A stretch of 64,000 bases of DNA from Thermohalobaculum sp963822985 (GCA_963822985.1 CAWGJU010000003.1:434001-498000); one strand, 5' to 3'. Positions 28,705 through 39,079 are shown, numbered from the stretch's first letter. Program-made: numbers and translations. The notes: generated by a model not told the origin, from the letters alone.

Positions 28705-29958
28705 ATGTTCCGGGATCGAACGCACTTCCTGATGCTGAACCTCGGGCACTTTCTCGACCATTTGTTCATGCTGGTCTTCGCCACCGTCGCGGCGCTGGCG
28801 CTCTCGCGCGACTGGGGCCTCGGCTATGGCGAACTGATCGCCTATGCGACGCCCGGCTTCTTCGCCTTCGGTCTGTTCGCCTTGCCGGCCGGCTGGCTCG
28901 CCGACCGCTGGAGCCGCGACGGCATGATGGTCGTCTTCTTCGTCGGCGTGGGCCTGGCCGCGATCGCGACGTCCTTCGCCAGCACGCCCCTCGAGATCGG
29001 GGCGGGCCTTTTCGTCATCGGCGCGTTCGCCGCGATCTACCACCCGGTCGGCCTCGCCATCGTCACGGCCAAGTGGCGCAACACCGGGATGCGGATCGCG
29101 GTCAACGGGGTCTGGGGCAATCTCGGGGTCGCCAGCGCGGCCCTGCTGACCGGCTGGATGATCGACAATGCGGGCTGGCAAGCCGCCTTCGTCGTGCCGG
29201 GGGTTATCTCGATCGTGCTCGGGCTCGTCTATGCCGTCCTTTTCCGGGACCTTCTGTCGGCCCACCCCGAGAAGGCTCTCCCGGGCGCGCCGCGGGCGCC
29301 CCAGCCCGCGGCGTCGCAGCGCGCAATCCTGGTCCGCATCTCGGCCATCGTCTTCCTGACGACCGCGGTGTCGAGCATCATCTTCCAGTCGACGACCTTC
29401 GCGCTGCCCAAGATCTTCGACGAGCGCCTGCGCGGCTTTGCCGGCGAGATCTCCGCCTGGCTCGACCGGGCAGCGCCCGGAGATGCCGAGCTCGCGACGA
29501 CCATCGGCCTGCTCGCCTTCCTCGTCTTCGCGGTCGCGTCGTTCGCCCAGGTCGCCGTCGGCTCGTCGCTGGACCGGTTCGGGCCGCGCCGCGTCTTTAT
29601 GGGGGTGGCAGCCCTGCAGGTCGTGTTCTTCCTCGCCATGCCGGGAGTGGAGGGCGCGGTCGCCTTCGCCGTCGCGCTCGGCTTCATGCTGGGCGCCTTC
29701 GGCCAGATCCCGATCAACGACTTCATGATCGGCAAGATGGCGTCCGGAGCGTTTCGCGCGCGCATCTACGCGGTCCGCTATGTGGTCAGCTTCACCGTGC
29801 TGGCGGTGACCCTGCCGCTGATCGGCATCGTCTACGAACAGTGGGGGTTCGACGTCCTGTTCCTCATTCTCGCGGCCTCGGCATCCGTGATCTTCACGGC
29901 AGTCGCCTGCCTGCCGCAGCGCCTGCCCGCGCCGCCCGCCGCGGTCCCGGCCGAATGA
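28705..29958 (+). CDS. MFS transporter
   Basis: A 417-residue membrane protein with about 12 hydrophobic helices in two halves separated by a hydrophilic loop near residues 195-210. Motifs: 'ALPAGWLADRWSRDGMM' (MFS motif A between helices 2 and 3) and 'GSSLDRFGPRRVFMGVA' (its second-half copy). It resembles drug/metabolite exporters of the fosmidomycin-resistance type. Its stop overlaps the start of the serine hydrolase gene (ATGA), so the substrate may be linked to that enzyme. Confidence 0.88.
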   Translation: MFRDRTHFLMLNLGHFLDHLFMLVFATVAALALSRDWGLGYGELIAYATPGFFAFGLFALPAGWLADRWSRDGMMVVFFVGVGLAAIATSFASTPLEIGAGLFVIGAFAAIYHPVGLAIVTAKWRNTGMRIAVNGVWGNLGVASAALLTGWMIDNAGWQAAFVVPGVISIVLGLVYAVLFRDLLSAHPEKALPGAPRAPQPAASQRAILVRISAIVFLTTAVSSIIFQSTTFALPKIFDERLRGFAGEISAWLDRAAPGDAELATTIGLLAFLVFAVASFAQVAVGSSLDRFGPRRVFMGVAALQVVFFLAMPGVEGAVAFAVALGFMLGAFGQIPINDFMIGKMASGAFRARIYAVRYVVSFTVLAVTLPLIGIVYEQWGFDVLFLILAASASVIFTAVACLPQRLPAPPAAVPAE

Positions 29959-31047
29959 CCGATATCGGCCCGGTGCTGCCGACGGCTGCGCCCGAGGCGG
30001 CGGGCCTTGATCCCGACCGCCTGGTCGAGGCCGTCTCGTTTGCGCTGTCGCATGAATTGGCGATGGACCGCGACATCGGCGGCGCTCTCTCGACTCACTT
30101 TGCCGAACCGCTGCCCGACGGCGAAATCATCGGTCCGACCCGGCCGCGCGGCGATCCGAACGGCCTGGTCCTCCGCGGCGGGCATATCGTCGCCAGCTGG
30201 GGACCCGTCGATGCCGCGGACATGACGTTCTCGGTGACCAAGAGCTACTTGGCCGTCTGCGCCGGGCTGGCCTGGGACGACGGCCGGATCGACCTCGACG
30301 CGCCGGCGCGCGAGCAGGTCCCCGATCTGTTCGACACGCCGCAAAACCGGCGCATCACCTGGCGCCACTTGCTGCAGCAGACCAGCGAGTGGGAGGGCGA
30401 AGCTTTGGGGCAAGGCCGACAGGATCGACCGCAACCGGCGCCTGGATACGGCGCCAGGGGCGCCCTCGCTCAAGGGCACGCATCGCGACTTGGCCGCCCC
30501 CGGCAGCTTTTGGGAGTACAACGACATCCGCGTCAACGTGCTCGCCTACGCGCTGATGCGCGTCTTCGGGCGGCCGCTGCCCGAATTGCTGGCAGAGCGC
30601 GTCATGCGGCCGATCTGCGCCTCGGGCTCGTGGGAATGGCATGGCTACCGGAATTCCTGGGCCGAGATTGACGGCCGTCGGGTGCAATCGGTTTCCGGCG
30701 GCGCGCACTGGGGTGGCGGGCTCTTTATCCCGACCACCGATCACGCCAGGATCGGGCAACTGATGCTGAACCGCGGCCGCTGGGGCGACCAGCAACTGCT
30801 CTCGGAGGCATGGGTCGACGAGTGCCTGAAGCCCTGCCCGCTCAATTCCAGCTACGGCCTGCTCTGGTGGCTGAACGGCGACCTGAAACACTGCCCGACG
30901 GCCCCTCGGTCGAGCTTCTTCGCACTCGGCGTCGGCCGCAACATCGTCTGGGTGGACCCGGCGCTCGACCTCGTCGCCGTGGTGCGATGGATCGATCGCG
31001 ACGCGTTCGACGGCTTTGCCGAGCGCGTCATGGCCGCGATGGGCTGA
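29955..31047 (+). CDS. Serine hydrolase of the class C beta-lactamase family, one frameshift
   Basis: About 363 residues once one base is removed at 30400-30401. The nucleophile motif SxxK is 'FSVTKSYLAV', the Tyr motif is 'FWEYNDIRVN' (YxN) and the third motif is 'GAHWGGGLF' (HxG). The reading frame breaks at 'TSEWEGE' and resumes in the +1 frame with 'LWGKADRID'. Such enzymes hydrolyse esters or amides. There is no signal peptide, so it is probably cytoplasmic. ATGA overlap with the MFS gene. Confidence 0.82.
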
Positions 31048-31157
31048 GCGCGCTTCCGAGGTCGCTCTGGCCTGGCGTCCACCCGGCAGCACGCGCCTTC
31101 GCGGGGTCGCACTCGGACCTTCGACCAAAGCGCGCCACGAGCTATATTCTGGAGCAG

Positions 31158-31970
31158 GTGGAAGCGGGGTTGGTGGTGTTGTCCGAGACGTTTCTGCGCC
31201 TGGGCGCATTCTCGTGCATTTTTCTCGGCTTGGCGTTGTGGGAGACCGTGGCGCCGGCGCGTGCACGCCTGTTCACCCGCCGGCGCCGCTGGCTCGCGAA
31301 CTGGTCGCTTTCGGCGCTCAACGCCGGGGTGACCGCGCTCATGGCGTTCGCGCTCGGGCTCGCCGCGGTGCTCGCCGCCGCAGACGCTTCGGCCCGAGGG
31401 ATCGGCCTTTTCAACCACCTCGCCTGGCCGGCATGGGTCGAGGGCGCCATCGTCTTCCTGGTTCTCGACCTCGCGATCTGGCTGCAGCACCTCGTCAGCC
31501 ACCGCTGGCCGCCGCTCTGGCGGTTGCACAAGGTCCATCACGTCGACCGCGAGTTCGACGTCACCACCGGCATCCGCTTCCATCCGATCGAGATCGCCCT
31601 CTCGATGCTGTGGAAGATCGCGGTCGTCTATGCGCTCGGCGCGTCGGTGGCGGCGGTCGTCGTCTTCGAGGTCGTCCTGAACGGTGCGACCATGTTCAAC
31701 CATTCGAACATTCGCTTGCCCGCGATGGTCGAGCGCTGGGTCCGGCTGATCGTGGTCACGCCCGACATGCACCGGGTTCACCATTCGGTCGACCGCCGCG
31801 AGCACGACGCGAACTATGGCTTCAATTTCAGCTTTTGGGACCGGCTGTTCCGCACCTATGTCGCGCAACCGAGGCTCGGCCATCGTGGCATGACGATCGG
31901 GCTGACGAACCACCAGGGCGACGAGCCGGTGCGCATCGGCTGGTCGCTTGCATTCCCGTTCCGGCCATGA
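31158..31970 (+). CDS. Sterol-desaturase/fatty-acid-hydroxylase family membrane protein
   Basis: A 270-residue di-iron membrane oxygenase-type protein. His clusters: 'WLQHLVSHRWPPLWRLHKVH' (HX3H then HXXHH) and 'MHRVHHSVDRREHDANYGF', as in the fatty-acid hydroxylase superfamily. Four or more membrane helices are visible before and between them. GTG at 31158 follows ggag; no suitable ATG exists. Its stop overlaps the next gene's ATG. Confidence 0.87.
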   Translation: MEAGLVVLSETFLRLGAFSCIFLGLALWETVAPARARLFTRRRRWLANWSLSALNAGVTALMAFALGLAAVLAAADASARGIGLFNHLAWPAWVEGAIVFLVLDLAIWLQHLVSHRWPPLWRLHKVHHVDREFDVTTGIRFHPIEIALSMLWKIAVVYALGASVAAVVVFEVVLNGATMFNHSNIRLPAMVERWVRLIVVTPDMHRVHHSVDRREHDANYGFNFSFWDRLFRTYVAQPRLGHRGMTIGLTNHQGDEPVRIGWSLAFPFRP

Positions 31971-32675
31971 CGCTGACCGAGATCGCCGGCGGCGGTCGGC
32001 CGGACCGGCCTGGGATTGGTGGGCGCCTTCCACCCGGAGCCGGACGACGGCGTGCCGGACGGCCTGCGGACGCTGGTGCTGCTCGGCCCGGCCGACATGG
32101 TCATGTGGACCGCCTACCGCGGCAGCGCGGTGTCGCATGACGGGCTTCCCGACCCGCTCGACCGCTGGTCGCGGCGCGTCATCGGACAGCTTGCCGAGCA
32201 GCTCGGCGCGGTGGCGCTCTTCCCCTTCGACGGGCCGCCCTGGCACCCCTTTCAACGCTGGGCATCGCGCGGCGAAGGCGCGATCGCCTCGCCCGTCGGG
32301 ATGCAGGTGACCGCTCAGCGCGGACTCTGGACATCATATCGGGGCGCGCTCGGCTTTGCGGCGCATCTGCCGCTGCATGTCCTCGCCCACGAGCTGTCGG
32401 GAGATCCCTGCCTCGGCTGCCCCGCGCCCTGCCTGACCGCCTGCCCCGTCGGGGCATTCGCAGGCGGACGCTATGACGTGCCGGCGTGCGTGGCGCATGT
32501 GACGGGGGCGACTGGCGCCGCGTGCCTGGACGGATGCCTGGTCCGCGCGAGCTGCCCTGCAGGCGCGAACGTCAAGCTGCCGGCGGAACAGCGCCGATTT
32601 CACATGAGGGCGTTCTTGCGCGCGCAGGCAGAGGATTTGTCCACAGGCAACGCGCAAATCTGTGGACAAAGTTAG
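31967..32675 (+). CDS. Ferredoxin-like protein with paired Cys motifs, one frameshift near the start
   Basis: About 235 residues if one base near 31985-31998 is removed. ATG at 31967 overlaps the desaturase stop and reads MTLTEIA; conserved sequence then continues in the next frame with 'GLGLVGAFHPEPDDGVPDG'. The C-terminal half has 'GDPCLGCPAPCLTACPVGAF' and 'VPACVAHV', 'GAACLDGCLVRASCPAG', a Cys array like that of 4Fe-4S ferredoxin-related proteins. Function unknown; the coupling to a di-iron hydroxylase makes an electron-transfer role plausible. Confidence 0.7.
32636..32670. promoter_or_regulatory. Inverted pair of DnaA-box-like sequences
   Basis: tttgtccacag and ctgtggacaaa form a perfect 11-base inverted repeat with a 13-base spacer, each containing TTGTCCACA, the GC-rich variant of the DnaA box. 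It covers the last codons of the ferredoxin-like gene and is followed by an AT-richer stretch (32676-32715) in front of the histidine phosphatase. Confidence 0.55.
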
Positions 32676-32720
32676 CGCGAATTTGACGAATCACTTGTTT
32701 GTCCGATCGAATTGGGGGGC

Positions 32721-33242
32721 ATGAAGAAAGTCATCCTCCTGCGGCACGCCAAGTCGAGCTGGGACGAGGCGGCAACCGAAGACCACGACCGGCCACTCAA
32801 CAAGCGCGGCAGGGCCAGCGCGCCGTTGATTAGCCGATGGCTGTCACAGCGCCGCCACCTTCCCGATGTCGTGCTCTGCTCGTCCTCGGCGCGGACCTGC
32901 GAGACCGTCAGCCGGATGAGAAGCGCAACGCCGGATTTGCCCGAGCCGGTCGTCGAGCGGGAACTCTACCATGCCTCCCCTTCCGCGATGCGCGACCGGC
33001 TGGCCAAGCTGCCGTGCGATTGCGACACGGTCATGCTCGTCGGGCACAATCCCGGTCTGGGCTCCCTTGTGCGGAAGATGGCGGACGGCCGCGAGAACCG
33101 GCGCTGCCGGCGTGCCTACGAGCATTTCCCGACAGGTGCTGCGGCGGTTCTGGAGCTGGATTTGGATGACTGGTCGAAGATCGGTTTCAGCCAAGGGCGG
33201 TTCGTTGATTTCGCCGTTCCGCGCGAGTTGATCGACGCCTGA
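32721..33242 (+). CDS. sixA: SixA-type histidine phosphatase
   Basis: A 173-residue phosphoglycerate-mutase-like phosphatase. The catalytic RHG motif appears as 'ILLRHAKSSWDEAA' (RHAKS, the SixA variant), with the second His in 'MLVGHNPGLGSLV' and 'VVLCSSSARTCET' between. SixA dephosphorylates phosphohistidine proteins such as NPr/HPr-like carriers. A ggggggc ribosome site precedes ATG 32721. Its stop codon lies inside a perfect hairpin. Confidence 0.9.
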   Translation: MKKVILLRHAKSSWDEAATEDHDRPLNKRGRASAPLISRWLSQRRHLPDVVLCSSSARTCETVSRMRSATPDLPEPVVERELYHASPSAMRDRLAKLPCDCDTVMLVGHNPGLGSLVRKMADGRENRRCRRAYEHFPTGAAAVLELDLDDWSKIGFSQGRFVDFAVPRELIDA

Positions 33243-33262
33243 GGGCAGACTGCCCTCAGGCG
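33236..33262. terminator. Perfect hairpin shared by two convergent stop codons
   Basis: cgcctgagggcag / ctgccctcaggcg, 13-base arms around a single central base. The TGA of the phosphatase (33240-33242) is in the left arm and the TGA of the miniprotein (33256-33258) is in the right arm, so the same structure ends both genes. Confidence 0.8.
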
Positions 33263-33327
33263 ATCGTCCCCATGGCGACGAACAGCAGCGCGCCGACGAT
33301 CAGCGGATAATAGACCAAGTACGTCAT
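33256..33327 (-). CDS. 23-residue single-helix membrane miniprotein
   Basis: ATG at 33327 follows ggggagag at a six-base spacing and opens a 23-codon frame: 'MTYLVYYPLIVGALLFVAMG' then TIA. It is almost wholly one membrane helix with two Tyr near the N-terminus. The stop sits in the hairpin arm shared with sixA. It resembles small membrane subunits of other complexes in style only; no family is recognised. It is 138 bases downstream of the AapP stop, on the same strand. Confidence 0.55.
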   Translation of the reverse strand: MTYLVYYPLIVGALLFVAMGTIA

Positions 33328-33416
33328 TCTAACTCTCCCCAACAGGGTCGCCGTCTTCTTCGACGCCTTTAGGGATAGCTGATTCCCTTGCAGCCCTCTG
33401 TGATGTTTGTCACGGG

Positions 33417-33440
33417 GGTGCCGGCATGCAGACCGGCACC
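33417..33440 (-). terminator. Hairpin after the aap operon
   Basis: ggtgccgg / ccggcacc stem of 8 bases with an 8-base loop, 26 bases beyond the AapP stop. Confidence 0.5.
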
Positions 33441-33465
33441 GAATACTCGGCGCAAGCGCGCCGCT

Positions 33466-34278
<813 letters not shown>

Positions 34279-34301
34279 GGCGGAGCCTCCTCAGTGGCGG
34301 A

Positions 34302-36020
34302 TCAGTGGCGATCGGTGGCGAGCTTGCGCTCGAGGTATTGCGAGTAGCGCGACATCGAGAAGCAGACGATGAAGAAGAACAGCCCGACGAAGACGTAGAA
34401 CTCCCAGACGATGCCGTGCCAGGCGCTGTCCGAGCGGATGGCGTTGATCAGGCCGATCGGGTCCAGCAGGCCGATGACGACAACCAGGGTGGTGTCCTTG
34501 AAGAGGCCGATGAAGGTCGAGACGATGTTCGGGATCGAGATCTTCAGCGCCTGCGGCAGGATGATCAGCCGCATCGACTTCCAATAGTCGAGCCCGAGCG
34601 AGTCGGCCGCCTCGTACTGGCCCGAGGGCAGCGCCGCGAGTCCGCCGCGGATCACCTCGGCCATATAGGCGCTGGCGAAAAGCGTCACCATGATGACGAC
34701 GCGCAGGATTAGGTCGAGATTCGAGCCGGGTGGGAAGAAATAGGCGAGCACCGAGTTCGCCACGAACAAGAGCGTGATCAGCGGCACGCCGCGGATGAAC
34801 TCGATGAACATCACGCAGATCGACTTGATGAAGACCATGCCCGACCGCCGCCCAAGCGCCAGCAGAATGCCGATCGGCAGGCTGAGCGCGATGCCGGCGA
34901 CGCCGATGATGGTCGCCAGCAGGAAACCGCCCAGATCGCGGCTTTGCACGGGCTTGAGGCCGACGCGGCCGAGGTCCTGGTAGACGGCGTCCGTCCGCCG
35001 TTCGAGCACGCTCGTCTCGCGCTCGATCGTGATCGCCTGGCGAAGCTGCTCGGCAATCTCGGCCGGCGGGTTGACGACTTCAAGCTGGCGCTGGCTGGCG
35101 ATATCGCGGAAGTCGACGGGCACCTCGGCACGCATGGCGAGGGCCTCGGCGCGCAGCTCTTCCAGCCGTTGCATGTCGCGCGGCAGCGCGCCCAGATCGG
35201 CGAGCTGGGCTTCGATTTCCGTCCGGCGCTCGGCGACCAGCTCGGCAAGGCGCGCGGCGCGTGCCTGCTGGTCTGTGATCTCGGCCAGCTCGGCCGCATG
35301 CCCCTCCGAGACCTCGGACTCCAGATCGGAAAGCCGCGCCTCCAAAGTCTCGAGGTGCGCGACCCGCTCTTCATAGCGCACGTCGCCGATCATGCGCGTG
35401 ATGGCGTGATCGGCCGGCTCGACGACGAAGAGCAGCCATAGGAGGGCGACGGCGAGGGCGGCGGCGAAAGCGAAGATCGGATCGAGGAAGCGTCCGGCCA
35501 GCCGGAATGCGCCATAGGCGACAGGGGCGGTCAGGAGGATGAAGAGCGGCCCCCAGATCGTGCCGCCCCAGATCAGGAAATAGCCGACCACGGGGTAGAT
35601 CGCCGCGAAGACCAGCCCGACCGGGCGAAAAGGCATGTTGTCGAAGAGAACAAAGGCCAGCGCCAGCAGCAGCAGCACGAAGGCGAGGTTCGGTCGCCAG
35701 CGCAGCTCCGGCGGATAGAACCCGTAGATGAACTGGTCGAAGCGCTCGACGATCACAGCCCAGCAGGCGCCGTCCGGATTGACGGACCGGCAACCCTCCA
35801 GGCTGTCGGCAAACCAGACCGCATCGATGAACGCCCATTGGATGATCCCCGGCACGATCCAGAGGACGAGGGCGATGCTGGCGAGCGTCAACAGCGAGTT
35901 GACGACGCCGCTGAACAGGTTCTCGCGCAGCCAGCCGATCGGCCCCGAACCGCTCGCCGGCGGCGGCGATGGAGGGATCGTTCCGCTTGCGACGAAGCCG
36001 TTCGCGTGCCGGTCGACCAT
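34302..36020 (-). CDS. aapM: Amino-acid ABC transporter permease AapM with long N-terminal and coiled-coil segment
   Basis: A 572-residue permease, much longer than the usual ~380-430. Residues 1-205 carry extra membrane helices; about 215-345 form a Glu/Arg/Leu-rich likely coiled coil ('HLETLEARLSDLESEVSEG', 'RLAELVAERRTEIEAQLADL'); the His/Glu-type permease domain follows (360-572) with the EAA loop 'EAADSLGLDYWKSMRLIILP' and 'FIEFIRGVPLITLLF'. The C-terminal part is standard. The gene is 3 bases from aapQ and 23 from aapP. The coiled coil would sit between the N-terminal helices and the pore. Confidence 0.9.
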   Translation of the reverse strand: MVDRHANGFVASGTIPPSPPPASGSGPIGWLRENLFSGVVNSLLTLASIALVLWIVPGIIQWAFIDAVWFADSLEGCRSVNPDGACWAVIVERFDQFIYGFYPPELRWRPNLAFVLLLLALAFVLFDNMPFRPVGLVFAAIYPVVGYFLIWGGTIWGPLFILLTAPVAYGAFRLAGRFLDPIFAFAAALAVALLWLLFVVEPADHAITRMIGDVRYEERVAHLETLEARLSDLESEVSEGHAAELAEITDQQARAARLAELVAERRTEIEAQLADLGALPRDMQRLEELRAEALAMRAEVPVDFRDIASQRQLEVVNPPAEIAEQLRQAITIERETSVLERRTDAVYQDLGRVGLKPVQSRDLGGFLLATIIGVAGIALSLPIGILLALGRRSGMVFIKSICVMFIEFIRGVPLITLLFVANSVLAYFFPPGSNLDLILRVVIMVTLFASAYMAEVIRGGLAALPSGQYEAADSLGLDYWKSMRLIILPQALKISIPNIVSTFIGLFKDTTLVVVIGLLDPIGLINAIRSDSAWHGIVWEFYVFVGLFFFIVCFSMSRYSQYLERKLATDRH

Positions 36021-36023
36021 GGC

Positions 36024-37980
36024 TCAGGCCCTCCGCACGCGGTTGAAGAAGGTCAGGTTCGGCCGGTAGCCAAATGCCGTGTAGCCGATGATCGCGACGC
36101 GCAGGATCAGGCCGCCGGCGACGACGGCCAACCAGCTGAGCACCGTCGTCAGATCGCCGAAGGGGAACCCGACGAGGATGGCGTAGACGAAGACCAGAAG
36201 CTCGAAGCACGCCATGTCGATGAAGCGCGCATTCTTGAAGAGACAGGTGACCAAAGCGCCGAAACCGGCCAGGATCATCCCGATCGCCGCCACCTGGATC
36301 GTTGTCGGCCAGTCGAAATAGCTCGGCCGGATGTAGATCGTCTGGCGCAGGCCGACGACGATCTCGCGGAGCGCCTCGTTCGTCACCTGCGCCGCGTCGG
36401 TCGCCGAGAGGTAAAAGGCCAACGCCTCACGCATCTGGTCTTCGGGAATGACGCGCAGAAAGCCCGCGGGCTGGGTCGCCGGGATGACCGCGGCCGGCCC
36501 CTGCGCCAGCGCCGCCTCGATGGCCTCGCGTGTCCCCAGCACCCGAAACATATCGAGATAGTCGTCCATGACGACGATCCGATCGAGGAAGACATAGTTG
36601 AGGAGCAGCAGCAGGACGGCCACGTAGAAGAGCACGAAGAGGTTCAGCTCGCCCCGGATGCCGTAATTGCGATGCATCTTGGCATCGCCCCGCTTGAGGT
36701 ATTCCCACTTGCCGGTCCAGCGGTCGAAGACGCCGAGGAACGAAAAGCCCATGCCCGACACACTGGTCCGCTCGACCAGACGTACATTCTCGTTGTAGAG
36801 GTTCATCACGGCGGCGATGCCGAGCGAGACCGACAGGTAGAACGCCATCAACAGGAACAGCGTCTCGAACTCCTTGCCGGTCTGGTTCAGAGTGATGCCG
36901 CCCAAAGTGCCCGTCGCATCCATGTAGCCGACCAAGAGGGCGAGCGACGAGTTTTTCGTCAGGTTCAGGTACTGCGAGATCATCGGCGGGATGATGACGC
37001 GCAGCGCCTGCGGCAGGATCACGAGGCGCATCGTGCGCCCTGGGCGGAGCCCGAGGGCGTAGGCCGCCTCGGTCTGGCCCTTCGAGACCGACTGGATGCC
37101 GGCGCGAACGTTCTCGGCGATGAAGGCCCCGGTGTAGATGGCCAGCGCCAGCGTCAGCGCCACATAGCTTTCGCGCGCATAGAGCCCGCCCTGGAAGTTG
37201 AAGCCCTGCAGCTCGGGATACTCGAGCGCGATCGGCATGCCCGCGACGAAGTAGGCAACAATCGGCAGGCCGAGCACGAGACCGAGCTGGATTGGCAGAA
37301 CGGGCAGGATCTCGCCCGTGTCACGCTGGCGCTGCTCGGCCCATCGGCCGAACCAGACCGCCAGCACGATGCCGAGCGCAAGCGCCGCGACGACGATCCA
37401 CGAACCATCGAGCCAGACCGGCTTCGGGATGTAGAGACCGCGCCCCGTGATCGCGATCGAGTTCGAACAGCATCGATGCCGGCGCATCCTCGCCCCGGAA
37501 TTCGCGCGGCTGCGGCAAGGTCTCGACGATCAGGGCCGAGAACAGCAGGATCTGGATCAGCACCGGGATGTTGCGCACGCCCTCGACATAGACCGCCATG
37601 AGGTTGCGCAGGATCCAGTTCTTCGACAACCGCGCGACGCCCGCAAGAACGCCGAAGACCGTCGCGAGGAAGCAGCCGACCACCGCGACCAGCAGCGTGT
37701 TCAGAATGCCGATCACGGCGGCGCGCGAATGGCTGTCGCGCGAGGTGTATTCGATGGGCTGCTGGTTGATGTCGTAGGAGGACGGCTGCGCCATGAAGCC
37801 GAAGCTGAAATCCTTGCCCAGCGCCGCGAGGTTGTCGCGCACGTTGTTGAGCAGCAGGAACAGCAAGGTGAAGAAGGCAAAAAGCGCGATGATCTGCAGG
37901 AAGGTGGATCGATAGCGGCTGTCGTTCCACAGCATGTCGATCCGGAATGACGCGGCCGGCGGCGCAGTCGTCACGCTCAT
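36024..37980 (-). CDS. aapQ: Amino-acid ABC transporter permease AapQ, one frameshift, with C-terminal extension
   Basis: Removing one base at 37462-37463 joins two frames into 651 residues. N-terminal 'FRIDMLWNDSRYRSTFLQII' and 'VEGVRNIPVLIQILLF' join at 'PASMLF' to 'SIAITGRGLYIPKPVW'; the EAA loop is 'EAAYALGLRPGRTMRLVILP'. The family normally ends near 'MNLYNENVRLVER' (about residue 404); here about 247 more residues follow with four further hydrophobic helices and a soluble helical segment. The extra base gives gaactcgatc on the coding strand, a context seen again in ilvB. Confidence 0.85.
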
Positions 37981-38025
37981 CTCATCTCACCCCCGCGTCG
38001 GCGACCGGGCAGGCCGGAAGGAGAA

Positions 38026-38052
38026 GGGCGCGCCCGGAGCCCGGGCGCGCCC
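38026..38052 (-). terminator. Strong hairpin between aapJ and aapQ
   Basis: gggcgcgcccgg / ccgggcgcgccc, a 12-base perfect stem with a 3-base loop, 7 bases past the aapJ stop. Such a structure between the binding-protein gene and the permease genes usually lets aapJ be expressed above the rest of the operon. Confidence 0.75.
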
Positions 38053-38059
38053 TGAAGGA

Positions 38060-39079
38060 TCAGCGGAAGGGCGGCGTGTAGAGAATGCCGCCATTCGTCC
38101 ACAGCGCGTTCAGCCCGCGCTCGAGACCGATCGGCGTGTCCGGGCCGATATAGCGGTCAAAGATCTCGCCATAGTTGCCGCGCGCCTTGATGGCATTGAC
38201 CGCCCAGTCCTTGGGCAGCCCCATCATCGCGCCGTACTCGCCCTCGGTGCCGAGCAGGCGGTTGATTTCCGGATTGTCCGTCGGCGCCTTGGCCAACTCC
38301 TCGACGTTCTCGGAGGTGATGCCGAGCTCCTCGGCGGCGATCAGCGCGTTCAGCGTCCACTTCACGATGTCGAACCACTGGTCGTCGCCATGCCGGACCG
38401 CGGGGCCGAGCGGCTCCTTCGAGATGATCTCGGGCAGGATGACGTGATCCGCCGGGTTCTCGAACGCGGCGCGGGTCGCGGCTAGGCCGGAGGCGTCCGT
38501 CGTGTAGGCGTCGCAAGCGCCGGCCAGGTACTTCTGCTCGGCCTCGGCGTGGGTCTCGATCGGCACCGGCTCGTAGCTGATGTTGTTGATGCGGAAGAAG
38601 TCCGCGAGGTTCAGCTCGGTTGTCGTGCCGGTCTGGATGCAGACCGTGGCCCCGTCCAGCTCCTTGGCCGAGCTGACACCGAGCGCCTTGGGCACCAGGA
38701 AGCCCTGGCCGTCATAATAGTTGACGCCGCCAAAGTTGAACTTCAGGTCCGTATCGCGGCTCTGCGTCCAGGTCGTGTTGCGGAACAGCACGTCGACCTC
38801 GCCCGAGGCCAGGGCGGTGAACCGCGTCTTGCCGGTGGTCGGCGTGAACTGGATGGCGTCCGGGCTGCCGAAGATGCCCGCGGCCAGTGCGCGGCACATA
38901 TCGACGTCGAAGCCGCTCCAATTGCCGCTCGCGTCCTGGAACGAGAAGCCGGCCAGACCGGTCGAGATGCCGCATTGCACATGGCCCTTGGCCTTGACGT
39001 CGTCGAGCGTCGCAGCCCCCGCAAGCCCGGCGGCCAGGCCCGCAGCGGCGATGGTGCCCATCAAAACGGTTTTTCTCAT
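38060..39079 (-). CDS. aapJ: Amino-acid ABC transporter, periplasmic binding protein
   Basis: A 339-residue substrate-binding protein. Signal peptide 'MRKTVLMGTIAAAGLAAGLA', mature start 'ATLDDVKAKGHVQCGISTGL', then 'GFDVDMCRALAAGIFGSPDA' and 'RFTALASGEVDVLFRNTTWT', typical of the AapJ/BztA general amino-acid binding proteins; it ends 'GLNALWTNGGILYTPPFR'. The ATG at 39079 follows aagagg. It delivers amino acids to AapQM. Sequence is intact, unlike aapQ. Confidence 0.95.
   Translation of the reverse strand: MRKTVLMGTIAAAGLAAGLAGAATLDDVKAKGHVQCGISTGLAGFSFQDASGNWSGFDVDMCRALAAGIFGSPDAIQFTPTTGKTRFTALASGEVDVLFRNTTWTQSRDTDLKFNFGGVNYYDGQGFLVPKALGVSSAKELDGATVCIQTGTTTELNLADFFRINNISYEPVPIETHAEAEQKYLAGACDAYTTDASGLAATRAAFENPADHVILPEIISKEPLGPAVRHGDDQWFDIVKWTLNALIAAEELGITSENVEELAKAPTDNPEINRLLGTEGEYGAMMGLPKDWAVNAIKARGNYGEIFDRYIGPDTPIGLERGLNALWTNGGILYTPPFR

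Noticed and set aside
27237..30671. Plus-strand frame of over 1100 codons
   Set aside because: It runs antisense to the aldehyde dehydrogenase and out of frame through the MFS gene; only its last part coincides with the 5' half of the frameshifted serine hydrolase.
32636..32715. Chromosome origin
   Set aside because: Only two boxes plus one partial copy, and none of the usual alphaproteobacterial origin neighbours (hemE, parA, dnaA) are present.
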